Assembly: GCA_964415525.1 (NCBI GenBank)
Contig: CAYQAS010000060.1
Coordinates: forward strand, 1 to 26,246
From: CAZPUI01 sp964415525
GTDB lineage: Bacteria > Acidobacteriota > Holophagae > Holophagales > Holophagaceae
DNA: 26,246 nucleotides
Direction: 5' to 3'
This document shows positions 1 to 8,411 of this stretch, in pieces. A program made the translations under genes and the position numbers. Position 1 is the first letter of the stretch. Every line of letters begins with the position of its first letter. A model generated the notes under the pieces. It was not told the DNA's origin. It made no database searches and saw only the letters and a program-made list of their open reading frames with translations.

Positions 1-779
1 AGGCGATTGGCCTTCTCGATGACCATTTCGGCCACCTGGACGTGGCGGGTGGCGGGTTCGTCGAAGGTGGAGGAGACGACCTCGCCCTTGACGTTGCGCT
101 CCATGTCCGTCACTTCCTCGGGGCGCTCGTCGATGAGCAGCACGATAAGGAAGACTTCCGGGTGGTTGGAGGTGATGGAATTGGCGATGTTCTGGAGCAG
201 CACCGTCTTGCCCGTACGGGGCGGCGCCACGATCAGGGCGCGCTGGCCCTTGCCAAGAGGCGTCATCAAGTCCATGACCCGGGTGGACAATTCCTGGGGA
301 TCACGCTCCATCTTCAGCATCTGCTTCGGATAGAGAGGGACCAGGTTGTCGAAGAGGGCCCGATCCTTCGCCGCACTGGGGGGATCGAAGTTGATGGCAT
401 CGATCCGCAGCATGGCGAAGAACTTCTCTTCACCCTTGGGCGGACGGATCACACCGCTGAGGGTGTCGCCGGAGTGCAGGTTGAACTTCCGAATCTGACT
501 TGGGGACACGTAGATGTCGTCCGGGCCAGCCAGGTAGTTGTGCTCAGGCGCGCGCAAGAAGCCGAAGCCCTCCGGCAGCACCTCCAGCACCCCCTCTGCG
601 AAGAAATGGCCTTCCTTGCGGGCCTGGGCTTCAAGGAGCCGGAAGACCAGTTCGGCCTTACGCAGGGAGAGCGGATTCTCCACGCCGTAAGCCTTGGCCA
701 TCTCCGCGAGGCGCCCGATGGGCATCTCTTTCAGGTCATGAAGGCTGAGAATGGTGGAGGCTGAAGTTTCCGTGAGCAT
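1..779 (-). CDS. rho: Transcription termination factor Rho, N-terminal part (3' end off the window)
   Basis: RNA-dependent hexameric ATPase helicase that ends transcription. The visible 259 codons run from ATG at 779 to the window edge. They contain the N-terminal Rho_N helix region (about residues 11-50, LHDLKEMPIGRLAEMAKAYG), the cold-shock-like RNA-binding fold (about 58-130, with EGFGFLR), and the start of the ATPase domain. That domain shows Walker A VAPPRTGKT at 184-192 and the Walker B region ending LLIDERPEEVTDM near 226. The segment EPATRHVQVAEMVIEKA just before the edge matches known Rho proteins, so this end of the window shows no sign of chimerism. Rho proteins are usually about 420 residues, so roughly 160 are missing. 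No strong Shine-Dalgarno sequence is visible before the ATG. It lies 78 bases downstream of the hydrolase gene on the same strand. Confidence 0.97.
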   Translation of the reverse strand, partial: MLTETSASTILSLHDLKEMPIGRLAEMAKAYGVENPLSLRKAELVFRLLEAQARKEGHFFAEGVLEVLPEGFGFLRAPEHNYLAGPDDIYVSPSQIRKFNLHSGDTLSGVIRPPKGEEKFFAMLRIDAINFDPPSAAKDRALFDNLVPLYPKQMLKMERDPQELSTRVMDLMTPLGKGQRALIVAPPRTGKTVLLQNIANSITSNHPEVFLIVLLIDERPEEVTDMERNVKGEVVSSTFDEPATRHVQVAEMVIEKANR

Positions 780-857
780 GCGCGACGTGTGCCCACAAAG
801 GGGCAAAAAGGCCAAATTGACCGGGGGGATTGGAAAGTATGGCAGGTGCTGGGTGGT

Positions 858-1703
858 TCAGCCATGCCTATCGGCATCCCGTCCGTTCTCGTCAACAAAT
901 GCGATTACCCGCTGTGAAAATCCCTTGGGATCCTCTACCGGGTAGGCGTGCCCGATGCCCGGAATCACCTCAAAACGGGCGAGGGGAACGGCCCGAGCAA
1001 CCTCTGCGGCCTTCCACGGGGGCGTCAGCAAGTCCTCGGCGCCCGAGAGCAACAGCAGAGGCTCCTGGATGGCCTCCAGATCCCCCCGCACACCGGAAGC
1101 CAACGCACCCAGGATCTGATTGCGTGCGCCCCGGAAGGCCGCAGGCCCTTCTGTCTCGCCACCGCCGGCCATCAGGGAGGCGTGGTAGGCGCGCAGCACG
1201 TCGTAGCGGCGCTCAAGAAACCGGTCCCCCCAGAGAAAGGGCGCCACGGCATCGAACTGCATCAGCGGCCCGCCCCGATCCAGGCAGTCGAGCCAGTGAC
1301 GGAGCTTCAACTCCATCGCGAAATCCATTCCCGGCGCGCCACTCGCGAGGATGCCTCCCGCAAAGGCTCCGGGAAAGGTGCCGAGCAGTTCCAGCCCCAC
1401 CGAGGCACCGTTGCTCAGGCCGACCAGCCAGGGGCGCGGAATGCCGAGGGCACGGATCAGCGCCTGGGCGTCCTCCGCCCGCTGGGCGACGGTGTAGGGC
1501 ATGTCCGGCGCATCCGACTTGCCCTGACCCCGGCTGTCGAAAACGAGGATGCGGAAGCGCTCCCGAAGCCGATTCACCACCCCAGTCCAGGACGTTGTAT
1601 CCGAGAGCAGCCCGTTCAGCATCACCAGCCACGGCTGTCCCGCGGTGCCATCCACGCGGTAGTGCAGTCGGCATCCATCCGGAAGCGGGAAGAAGGCGCT
1701 CAC
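858..1703 (-). CDS. Alpha/beta-fold hydrolase
   Basis: Predicted serine hydrolase of about 281 residues; the substrate is unknown. The fold is shown by the oxyanion-region motif VMLNGLLSDTTSW, the strand FDSRGQGKSDAP, a nucleophile elbow GLSNGAS (Ser about 97), the acid in LLLSGAEDLLTP (Asp about 224) and the base in GIGHAYP (His about 252). I chose GTG at 1703 because it overlaps the sixA stop as GTGA and has GGAG five bases upstream. A longer frame from 1769 would add 22 residues that run antiparallel to nothing useful and overlap sixA. The family (3-oxoadipate enol-lactonase-like hydrolases) is too broad to name a reaction. It is probably co-translated with sixA and pepQ. Confidence 0.9.
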   Translation of the reverse strand: MSAFFPLPDGCRLHYRVDGTAGQPWLVMLNGLLSDTTSWTGVVNRLRERFRILVFDSRGQGKSDAPDMPYTVAQRAEDAQALIRALGIPRPWLVGLSNGASVGLELLGTFPGAFAGGILASGAPGMDFAMELKLRHWLDCLDRGGPLMQFDAVAPFLWGDRFLERRYDVLRAYHASLMAGGGETEGPAAFRGARNQILGALASGVRGDLEAIQEPLLLLSGAEDLLTPPWKAAEVARAVPLARFEVIPGIGHAYPVEDPKGFSQRVIAFVDENGRDADRHG

Positions 1704-2194
1704 CCACGCTCCAGAAAGGGCGATTCGGGCAGGATTCGACCGTGATAGCGGAAGCGCATGCCATCCCAATCGAGCGCCACCCCATGGGCGGGAGGAAGCC
1801 CGACGAAACGCTCACCGAGCCGTTGCACCAAGAGTTCCGCCAACGGCAGATGACTCACCACCAGCAGCCGCGTGCCCAGGGGCAGCTCCGCCATCCGGGC
1901 CCGGAGTTCCCCTTCGGCGCTGTCGAGATCGCCGTGGGGAACCAGGTCATCCAGGAGATCCGCCTGAATGGCGGTGCCGCAGCCTTCCGACAGCGCCTCC
2001 AGGGTTTCCAAAGCACGGCGGTAGGGACTGCAGAGGGCCAAATCAGGCGTCCAGCCAAGCTCGGCCAGCTCCTCACCCAGCTCCCGCACCAGCCGTCGCC
2101 CGGATTTCTTCAGGGGACGGTCGGCATCCCGCTGGCCCGGCAAGGGATCCTTGGCCGGGCCGTGGCGGAGCAGGAGCAGGGTCGAGGGAGCCAT
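1700..2194 (-). CDS. sixA: SixA-type phosphohistidine phosphatase
   Basis: Histidine phosphatase superfamily protein of 164 residues, the usual length for SixA. SixA removes phosphate from phosphohistidine, classically on HPt domains of phosphorelays. The RHG signature is at residues 10-12 (LLLLRHGPA). It is followed by DRPLKKSGRR, the conserved CSPYRRALET stretch and the second catalytic histidine in VVSHLPLAEL. The ATG lies only two bases after the pepQ stop, and the 3' end overlaps the hydrolase start by GTGA, so the three genes form one coupled unit. A hybrid kinase with a terminal HPt domain is encoded 10 kb away in this window, which makes a functional link conceivable. Nothing in the sequence proves it. 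Confidence 0.9.
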   Translation of the reverse strand: MAPSTLLLLRHGPAKDPLPGQRDADRPLKKSGRRLVRELGEELAELGWTPDLALCSPYRRALETLEALSEGCGTAIQADLLDDLVPHGDLDSAEGELRARMAELPLGTRLLVVSHLPLAELLVQRLGERFVGLPPAHGVALDWDGMRFRYHGRILPESPFLERG

Positions 2195-2196
2195 GC

Positions 2197-3507
2197 CTAC
2201 CAGGGCAGGAAGGGGCGGGTCAGGTTGCGGGGTCCGGCTTCCGTGGCCAACACGTCGTCCTCAATGCGGATGCCGCCCAGGGGGGTCAGCTCATCGATGA
2301 GCTTCCAGTTCAGGAGTCCCGCATGCTCGTTCTCGCGGAAGGGGCGGAGCAGCATCGGAATGAAGTAGAGCCCCGGCTCCACGGTGAGCACGTGACCGGC
2401 TTCCACCACGCGGGTATTGCGCAGCGTGGGATAGCCTTCCGGCGGCGGCTGCAGGGTTCCGTCCGGGCCCGCGAGCTTGCCGCCCACATCGTGCACCTGG
2501 ATGCCCAGGTGGTGACCGAGGCCGTGGGGGAAGAAGGGCATGGTGAGTTTCTTGGCCAGAGCCTCGTCCACGCCGGCCTTGAGCACGCCGACCTCATGCA
2601 GGAGGGCCGCGATCTTCTGGTGCGCCAGGACATGCACGGAACCGAAGGTGATGCCAACCTTCACTTCGCTGCAGAGTTCGAGTTCGAGCTTCTCCATGCC
2701 CGCCAGCAGGGCCTTCCAGCGGTCGTCGCAGAATCCGGCGGCGTAGGAGCGGGTGATGTCGGAGGCATAACCCTGGAACCGGGCGCCGCAGTCGAGCAGG
2801 CAGGTCTGGGTCTGGCGCACATCCACGCGCTTCTTCTCGTAGTGCAGCGTGGCGCTCTTCTCGTTCAGGCCGACGATGGAGCTGAAGGCCAGCTGGTAGT
2901 CGAGGCAGCCGACGCCCTGGATGTAGGCATGGTGGATCTCGAGCTCGTTGGCCCCGGCGAAGAAGGCCCGACGACCGGCCTCGTGACCGCGGGCGGCCAT
3001 GGCGGCGGCCTGCTCGAGGCACGCGACCTCGTAGGGCGTCTTGAAGCCACGGTGCCAGTCGAGGAACACGGTCAGATTCGAGGGATTCACCACCAGACCG
3101 GCGGTCTCCGCGCGCTCCATCTCGTTGCCGATGTAGGCGGCCTTGCCGACCTCGCCCACCGCGGCCCAAACGGCATCCAGGCTAGCGGCTTCCACCAGCT
3201 CAAAACCGTCTGCCCAGAACGGGTTGCCCAGAGGCATCTGTTCGTACCAGAAGTCCTCGGGGGCATAGCGGATCAGCTTCGGCTTGGCGCCAGGCTTCAG
3301 CACCAGCACGTGGTGCGGGCCCTCGATGGGGCAGTAGTGACGGAAGTGCGGCACGGTGTTGAAGGGCGCTTCCTGGTCATCGCTGAAGTAGGTGAAGGGC
3401 TGGCCGCTGCTCACCACGAGGGTGTCGAAGCCCGTGGCACCCAGCGCCTTCGCGAGGGTGGCCATGCGTGTGTCCAGGTGGGCGCGGAAGAGGGCTTTCA
3501 GGTCCAT
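2197..3507 (-). CDS. pepQ: Xaa-Pro dipeptidase (prolidase, M24B), PepQ type
   Basis: Cytoplasmic two-metal dipeptidase that cleaves Xaa-Pro dipeptides. The 436-residue product has the PepQ length and order: an N-terminal creatinase-like domain (about 1-160) and a C-terminal pita-bread domain. All five metal ligands expected from the family are present: Asp239 (LLDCGA), Asp250 (SDITRSY), His332 (PHGLGHHLG), Glu378 (TVEPGLYF) and Glu416 (GIRIEDD). I chose ATG 3507 because GGAG lies six bases upstream. ATG 3531, eight codons earlier, has no ribosome site. The Shine-Dalgarno sequence sits inside a 7-bp hairpin (3511-3530). The gene is followed two bases later by sixA. Confidence 0.95.
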   Translation of the reverse strand: MDLKALFRAHLDTRMATLAKALGATGFDTLVVSSGQPFTYFSDDQEAPFNTVPHFRHYCPIEGPHHVLVLKPGAKPKLIRYAPEDFWYEQMPLGNPFWADGFELVEAASLDAVWAAVGEVGKAAYIGNEMERAETAGLVVNPSNLTVFLDWHRGFKTPYEVACLEQAAAMAARGHEAGRRAFFAGANELEIHHAYIQGVGCLDYQLAFSSIVGLNEKSATLHYEKKRVDVRQTQTCLLDCGARFQGYASDITRSYAAGFCDDRWKALLAGMEKLELELCSEVKVGITFGSVHVLAHQKIAALLHEVGVLKAGVDEALAKKLTMPFFPHGLGHHLGIQVHDVGGKLAGPDGTLQPPPEGYPTLRNTRVVEAGHVLTVEPGLYFIPMLLRPFRENEHAGLLNWKLIDELTPLGGIRIEDDVLATEAGPRNLTRPFLPW

Positions 3508-3510
3508 GGG

Positions 3511-3530
3511 TGGCTCCGTTCGTGGAGCCA
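3511..3530 (-). promoter_or_regulatory. Hairpin enclosing the pepQ Shine-Dalgarno sequence
   Basis: Bases 3511-3517 (TGGCTCC) and 3524-3530 (GGAGCCA) form a perfect 7-bp inverted repeat with a six-base loop. On the minus strand, the arm nearest the pepQ ATG contains GGAG, which is the only plausible ribosome site. The stem could therefore hide that site in the mRNA. Chance occurrence in high-GC DNA is possible. Confidence 0.4.
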
Positions 3531-3725
3531 TTCAAGCGCACTTGCCACTGATACACCAGACTTCACAACGCCCCACAGCGGCTCCGACCACGCTGCGATC
3601 ACCAGACGGATCCAAAGTCCGGGCATTCGAAGCCCACTCGATCGGAACGGGGGCTCCCCTGAACCGATTCCCGAGTGGTCGTTTCACGCGCCGTGGTTCC
3701 GCACCGATTCGGACCGATGGTCCTA
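3531..3725. other. Intergenic region between mqnA and pepQ
   Basis: About 195 bases without a convincing gene separate the mqnA stop from the pepQ leader. I saw no clear -35/-10 pair and no hairpin with a T tract. A pepQ promoter is expected somewhere here because the gap is much larger than others in this block. Confidence 0.5.
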
Positions 3726-4535
3726 TCAGAGATAGCGAAGCGGCTGTGGATCCGACACGAACCCGTGTCGAGTCGCCTTCTCGTAATAGAGCGCCAGGCT
3801 CTCCCGCTCCGCCTCTCCCAGGCGGTAGTGGATGTTCTCGGTGAAGTAGTCCCGCAGCTCCTGGGCCGTCCAACCGACCTCCCGACGGGCGCTGGCGATG
3901 ATGTCGTCCAGGTGGGCCATGCCCATTTCGAGGCTGCGGTGGAAGAAGGGGACGACGCCACCGGGCAGCTCTGGCTGGGGTGCTTCGGTTCGCACCGCCC
4001 AGAGCGCAAAGACGAAGGGCAGACCCGTCCACGCACGCCATTCCTCCGCCAGATCCAGCACCAGCAGACCATGGCGATCCGCCCGCATGGCGGGATCCCC
4101 AATGAGCAGTGCCCCGTCGCAGGCCTCCAGCATGGCCACGGGATCCGAAGGCATCTCCTGCACCAGCGGATCGACGCCATAGCGCTCACGGAGCAGGAGC
4201 TGCACCAGCACCTGGGAACTGCGGGAAGCCCGGTCGAGGGCCAGGGTGCGGATCTCCTCTGGGGGAACCTTCGAGAGCAGGACCACGGACCGCACGCGGT
4301 GGGGGCTGGAAATGCAGAGCCCAGGCACCACCGCGAGTCCCGGAATGCGGGCCACCTCGATGGAACTCACCAGCCCAGCGTCCACCGTCGCGGCTCGGAG
4401 CATGTCCGCGCAACCCGAGGGCACCTGGTAATCCAGTTGAAAATGCTCGGTTCCGAGCCCCTGTTTGAATCCAAAATTGAGGGGGACGGCATTGAGGAAA
4501 TCGATGATGCCGAGGCGGAAACGGGTGCTTTCCAT
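3726..4535 (-). CDS. mqnA: Chorismate dehydratase of the futalosine menaquinone pathway
   Basis: MqnA converts chorismate to 3-enolpyruvyl-benzoate, the entry to futalosine-dependent menaquinone synthesis. The 269-residue product begins RFRLGIIDFLNAVPLNFGF, the typical N-terminal MqnA signature. It continues with VPSGCADML, DAGLVSSIE and ALLIGDPAMRA, all conserved in the family's periplasmic-binding-protein-like fold. I chose ATG 4535 because the family signature begins a few residues later. The frame is open to 4601, but the extra 22 residues look unrelated and no good ribosome site is seen for either start. The second pathway gene, mqnC, lies at 16839-17978, so the two are not in one operon here. 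It is divergent from ogt. Confidence 0.93.
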   Translation of the reverse strand: MESTRFRLGIIDFLNAVPLNFGFKQGLGTEHFQLDYQVPSGCADMLRAATVDAGLVSSIEVARIPGLAVVPGLCISSPHRVRSVVLLSKVPPEEIRTLALDRASRSSQVLVQLLLRERYGVDPLVQEMPSDPVAMLEACDGALLIGDPAMRADRHGLLVLDLAEEWRAWTGLPFVFALWAVRTEAPQPELPGGVVPFFHRSLEMGMAHLDDIIASARREVGWTAQELRDYFTENIHYRLGEAERESLALYYEKATRHGFVSDPQPLRYL

Positions 4536-4659
4536 ATGCCGATTGTGCCACCGCCCAGTGAATCCGTGTGCGGGTCCCGGATTGGCCATCTGCTGACGCA
4601 CGGAACGAAAATATCACAGGAAAATCAAGCAGTTCCGGGGCACCATGTCCTGATCCCCC
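4536..4659. promoter_or_regulatory. Divergent promoter region between mqnA and ogt
   Basis: The 124 bases between two divergent starts must hold promoters for both directions. A clearly AT-richer patch at about 4608-4633 stands out against the GC-rich background. I could not find a pair of hexamers with proper spacing in either direction, so no exact promoter is called. Confidence 0.35.
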
Positions 4660-5184
4660 ATGTCCGCTCCCACTCCCTGCCCCTGGTCCCACGTTCTGGA
4701 GACGCCCCTCGGCCCCATGGGCTTAGTCCTCGGCATGGCCGGAAGGCTGGAACGGCTCTCGTTCTTGGAACGCGAAGCGATCACTCTGGATGAATGCGGA
4801 CTGGGCCCTCATCCGCCGGCCTTCCGGTTCATCCAGAGGCAGCTGGACGACTATTTCCATGGGGCCTGCCAGACCTTCAACATCCCGCTCCAGCTGACAG
4901 GAACGCCCTTCCAGCTGAGCGTGTGGGAGGAGCTGCGAACCATCCCCTACGGGCGGAAGCTCACCTACACCGATCTCGCGATACGCCTGGGGGATGCCAA
5001 ACTCGCTCGAGCCGTTGGGAATGCTGCGGGACAGAATCCAATCGCCATCATCGTACCCTGCCACCGCCTTGTCGGTTCCGAAGGCCACCTGGGGGGATAC
5101 GCCGCAGGCATCGAGCGCAAGCGCGCCCTGCTCGACCTGGAACAGGGACAGCCCTACAACCACGTCCTCCTCGGTGGCGCCTGA
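4660..5184 (+). CDS. ogt: Methylated-DNA--[protein]-cysteine S-methyltransferase
   Basis: Suicide DNA-repair protein that takes alkyl groups from O6-alkylguanine onto its own cysteine. The 174-residue product has the family's usual size. The acceptor motif IVPCHRLVGS carries Cys134. Upstream are FQLSVWEELRTIPYGRKLTYTDLA (helix-turn-helix DNA-binding part) and AVGNAAGQNPIAII. Downstream, GHLGGYAAGIERKRALL matches the C-terminal end of the family. The N-terminal domain (about 1-75) is weakly conserved, as is normal. There is no zinc-binding or Ada domain, so Ogt rather than Ada. It is the first gene of the long plus-strand run, with 29 bases to the aminotransferase. Confidence 0.95.
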   Translation: MSAPTPCPWSHVLETPLGPMGLVLGMAGRLERLSFLEREAITLDECGLGPHPPAFRFIQRQLDDYFHGACQTFNIPLQLTGTPFQLSVWEELRTIPYGRKLTYTDLAIRLGDAKLARAVGNAAGQNPIAIIVPCHRLVGSEGHLGGYAAGIERKRALLDLEQGQPYNHVLLGGA

Positions 5185-5213
5185 TCTCCTGAGCCTCCGA
5201 TATCCTTGAGGCC

Positions 5214-6419
5214 ATGCGCCTTTCCCGCCGTCTGCCGGAGTCCCTGGAAGAGAATGACCTCAGCCGTGCCGTGGCACGACGGCGCGTCGAGGGCGCAGCC
5301 CTGCTCGACCTCACCGTCTCCAACCCGTCCGTCTGTGGCCTCGGCCCTGACCCAGAAGGTCTCCGGAAGGCGCTCGCGGATCCCCGCCTCTGGACCTACA
5401 CCCCGGATTCCTGTGGCCTGAAATCCACCCGCGAGGCCGTTGCCCGCTACCACGGCCACGGCGTCGATCCGGATCAGATCCTCCTCGCCGCCTCCACCTC
5501 CGAGGCCTACGGCTGGCTCTTCAAGCTGCTCGGCGATCCGGGGGCTGAAGTCATCGTGCCCACCCCCAGCTATCCACTCTTCACTTGGCTGGCGCGCCTG
5601 GAGGGGATGTCCGCGCTGTCGGTGCCTGCCTTCTGGCATGACCGCTGGCACCTCGACCTCGGCGCCATGGCCACCGCCCTGAACGAGCGCACCGTGGCCG
5701 TCGTGGTGGTGAACCCCAACAACCCGACCGGACAGTTCCTGACCAAGGAGGAGTGGGCTGGCCTCACGGCGCTCTGTGCGCGGTCCGGGCTGGCGCTCAT
5801 CGTGGATGAGGTCTTTTCGGACTATGCACTGGAGCCGCCTTCCGATGGGATTGGCACGGTGCTGTCCGATCCGGAGCCTCCGTGTCCGGTCTTCGTGCTG
5901 TCGGGGCTGAGCAAGATCGCCGCTCTGCCGCAGATAAAACTGGGTTGGATCCTGGCCCATGGCGCGATGGCCCAAGGATACCTCCCCTCCCTGACGTTTC
6001 TTGCGGATCAATACCTCTCCGTGTCAGCCGCGGCCCAGGTGCTCGGAGAAGCGGCACTGGAGACCCGAACCGCGATCCAGCGCCCTCTGGTGGCCCGCCT
6101 CCGGCGGAACCTTGCCGCACTGGATCAGGCCCTGGTGGATGCCCCGCATCTCAGTCGGCTGGTGGTGGAGGGCGGCTGGTCCGTCGTCATGAAGCGCCCG
6201 GCTCTAGACGGGGCGGAGGCCTTTGCCGAATGGTTGGTGAGAAAACAGGGCGTGCTCGTTCACCCCGGAACCTTCTTTGATTTGCCCGGCGAAGGCCACC
6301 TGGTACTCAGCCTGCTCCCCGAACCCACGACCTTCGACGCCGGCCTCAAGGCGCTCTTCGAAGGGCTTGCACTGCCCGCCCCGGGTGTAAGATCCCCTGG
6401 TCTTCCACTCTTTCCCTGA
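5214..6419 (+). CDS. PLP-dependent class I/II aminotransferase
   Basis: Fold-type I aminotransferase of 401 residues; the amino-group donor and product are unknown. Visible signatures are WTYTPDSCGLKSTREAVA (about 60-77, equivalent to the Y..GxxxLR region), the VNPNNPTG loop at 166-173, DEVFSDY at 198-204 (Asp contacts the PLP pyridine nitrogen) and the Schiff-base lysine in SGLSKIAALPQ (Lys234). The start at 5214 has GAGG two bases upstream, which is close. Only 12 bases separate its stop from the DUF4178 gene, so it is probably co-transcribed with the polyamine-like cluster. Whether it works with that cluster is not shown by the sequence. Confidence 0.92.
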   Translation: MRLSRRLPESLEENDLSRAVARRRVEGAALLDLTVSNPSVCGLGPDPEGLRKALADPRLWTYTPDSCGLKSTREAVARYHGHGVDPDQILLAASTSEAYGWLFKLLGDPGAEVIVPTPSYPLFTWLARLEGMSALSVPAFWHDRWHLDLGAMATALNERTVAVVVVNPNNPTGQFLTKEEWAGLTALCARSGLALIVDEVFSDYALEPPSDGIGTVLSDPEPPCPVFVLSGLSKIAALPQIKLGWILAHGAMAQGYLPSLTFLADQYLSVSAAAQVLGEAALETRTAIQRPLVARLRRNLAALDQALVDAPHLSRLVVEGGWSVVMKRPALDGAEAFAEWLVRKQGVLVHPGTFFDLPGEGHLVLSLLPEPTTFDAGLKALFEGLALPAPGVRSPGLPLFP

Positions 6420-6431
6420 GGGCACCGGCCC

Positions 6432-8411
6432 ATGCTCGACATCCGCGTGAACTGTCCCGCCTGCGGCGCTCCGCTGTCGTTCCGCCCCGGAACCATGGTG
6501 GCGGTCTGCTCCTACTGCCGTGCCTTGGCCGCACGTACGGACCGCGACCCAAAACTTATCGGCAAGGTGGCGGATCTCGTGGCCACTGGCTCCCATCTGG
6601 CCCTGGGCATGGAAGGCAGCTTCGCCGGTCGGTCCTTCAAGCTGGCGGGACGCACCCAGCTGCGCCATCCCCTGGGGGGCGTTTGGGATGAGTGGTACCT
6701 CGCCTTTCCGGATGGTCGCTGGGGCTGGCTCGCGGAGGCCCAGGGGAAGTTCTACCTGACCTTCAAGCAAGACCTGACGGTGCCCCCACCGCCGGTGGAA
6801 GCCCTGCAGCCGGGACAGGAACTGGACCTCGGCAGCGCCGGTCACTGGGCCGTCGCCGAGGTCAGCCAGGCGACCGTGGCATCGGCGGAAGGCGAGATCC
6901 CCTGGAGCGTGGAAGATCTGGGCGCGAGCTACGCCTTTGCGGACCTGCACGGTCGCAACGGCGCCTTCGCCACCCTTGACTTCAGCGATGCGGCGCCCCT
7001 CCTGTTTTCGGGCCGGGAAACCACCCTTCCCGACCTCAAGCTCACGGCCATTCCTCCCATGCCCGGCGGGACGAAGCTGAAGGGCCAGTCCCTGCCCTGC
7101 CCTCACTGCGCCTCGCCTCTTAAGCTCCAGGCACCGGACAGCGCCGAACGGGTCGTCTGCCCCAGCTGCTCCAGTCTCCTGGATGCGAGCGAAGGCCGCC
7201 TGACCTACCTCAAGAGCCTCAAGCAGCCCGAGGCTCGCATGTTCATCCCCCTCGGCCACGCGGGCACCCTTCGCGGCCACAAGGTGGTGTGTGCAGGCTT
7301 CATGGTGCGGACCTGCACCATCGAAGGCGAGATCTATCCCTGGCGGGAGTACCTCCTGCTGGAGCCCGACCGGCACGCCTTCCTCTGGCTGGTGGAGAGC
7401 GACGGTCACTGGAGCCTGGCGGAGGCCGTCAACCAGGGGGATCTAAATCGCGAATCGAATGGTCGGATGGTGCAGTACCGGGGCGAGACCCTGAAGCGCT
7501 TCCAGTCCTACGACGCCGTGGTGGCGGGGGTCTGGGGTGAGTTCTACTGGAAGGTCGAGCAGGGGGAGCGGGCTTCGGTGGTGGAATTCGCCAAGGCGCC
7601 ATTGCTCCTGGCCGAGGAGCGCCAGAAACACGGCGACAAGGGCTCTGAGGTGAACTGGAGCCTGAGCACCTATCTCGAGCCCGCGGAGGTCTGGCAGGCC
7701 TTCCAGCTCCAAGGCGCCCCTCCGAGCCGCGAGGGCATCGCCCCGCACCAGCCCAATCCACATCTCGCCAAGGCCTCCCAGCTCCTCAAGTGGATGTGGG
7801 CCGCCATCGCCATCTGGCTGATGGTGCTCACCGTTCAATGCGCGACGCACCGCAACCGGTTGGTCTACGAACAGACGTTTGATCTGCGGGAAGCCGCGGC
7901 GCTGGCCCAGGCAGCGAAGGCCCAGGGCAAGGCCGTGACAGAGAGCGCGGAGCCCGGCGAGGTGGTCTTCTTCAGTTCCCCGATCCAGATCACGGACGCC
8001 CACAAGAACCTGGAGGTCCGGGCGACGGCCGTCCTCAACAACGGCTGGATCGAACTGGACGGCGCCCTGGCCTCCCAGCAGAACAGCGCGGTGGAACTCT
8101 TCCAGATCCCCCTGAGCTTCTACCAGGGCGTGGACGAGGGAGAGCGTTGGACGGAAGGCAATCCCAAGGACACGGTCTACCTCAGCGCCCTGCCGGCGGG
8201 GACTTACACCCTGCGCCTCGCGCCCCAGTGGGAAGGCCTGAATCCGCCCAGCCCCGTTCTAAAAGTCGAGATCCGCAGCGGTGTCATGCACGGATGCTAC
8301 TGGTTCCTGGCCCTGCTTTTCATCCTCATCCCGCCTGTACTCCAACGTTTGAGGGCCTCTTCCTTCGAGGGGCAACGGTGGGCGAATGCGTCGAACGGAG
8401 GTGCCGAATGA
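6432..8411 (+). CDS. Membrane protein with two zinc-ribbon/DUF4178 modules
   Basis: A 659-residue protein of unknown function. Residues 8-29 form a zinc ribbon (Cys8, Cys11, Cys26, Cys29), followed by a DUF4178-like module (about 43-200, with VWDEWYLAFPDGRWGWLAEA). A second ribbon (Cys223, Cys226, Cys243, Cys246) is followed by a second, better module (about 268-425, with EYLLLEPDRHAFLWLVES and VVAGVWGEFYW). A membrane helix spans about 452-470, a soluble beta-rich domain follows (about 475-618), and a second helix lies at about 620-638. The zinc modules should face the cytoplasm and the domain between the helices the periplasm. From memory, DUF4178 genes often sit next to DUF350 and spermidine-synthase genes, as here. 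Its stop overlaps the next ATG (ATGA). Confidence 0.88.
   Translation: MLDIRVNCPACGAPLSFRPGTMVAVCSYCRALAARTDRDPKLIGKVADLVATGSHLALGMEGSFAGRSFKLAGRTQLRHPLGGVWDEWYLAFPDGRWGWLAEAQGKFYLTFKQDLTVPPPPVEALQPGQELDLGSAGHWAVAEVSQATVASAEGEIPWSVEDLGASYAFADLHGRNGAFATLDFSDAAPLLFSGRETTLPDLKLTAIPPMPGGTKLKGQSLPCPHCASPLKLQAPDSAERVVCPSCSSLLDASEGRLTYLKSLKQPEARMFIPLGHAGTLRGHKVVCAGFMVRTCTIEGEIYPWREYLLLEPDRHAFLWLVESDGHWSLAEAVNQGDLNRESNGRMVQYRGETLKRFQSYDAVVAGVWGEFYWKVEQGERASVVEFAKAPLLLAEERQKHGDKGSEVNWSLSTYLEPAEVWQAFQLQGAPPSREGIAPHQPNPHLAKASQLLKWMWAAIAIWLMVLTVQCATHRNRLVYEQTFDLREAAALAQAAKAQGKAVTESAEPGEVVFFSSPIQITDAHKNLEVRATAVLNNGWIELDGALASQQNSAVELFQIPLSFYQGVDEGERWTEGNPKDTVYLSALPAGTYTLRLAPQWEGLNPPSPVLKVEIRSGVMHGCYWFLALLFILIPPVLQRLRASSFEGQRWANASNGGAE

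Noticed and set aside
1..60. Left end as a second chimeric junction
   Set aside because: Rho homology continues normally to the edge (HVQVAEMVIEKAN), so the sequence simply stops inside the gene.
830..3735. Long open frames on the plus strand opposite the hydrolase, sixA and pepQ (over 450 codons)
   Set aside because: They are low-complexity Arg/Pro/Ala- or His/Gly/Gln-rich translations antisense to well-recognised genes, as expected in high-GC DNA. They have no family motifs.
4536..4560. Possible sigma-54 promoter TGGCAC...GCAT just upstream of mqnA
   Set aside because: The GG-to-GC spacing is one base short of the -24/-12 rule, and transcription would begin beyond the mqnA start codon.
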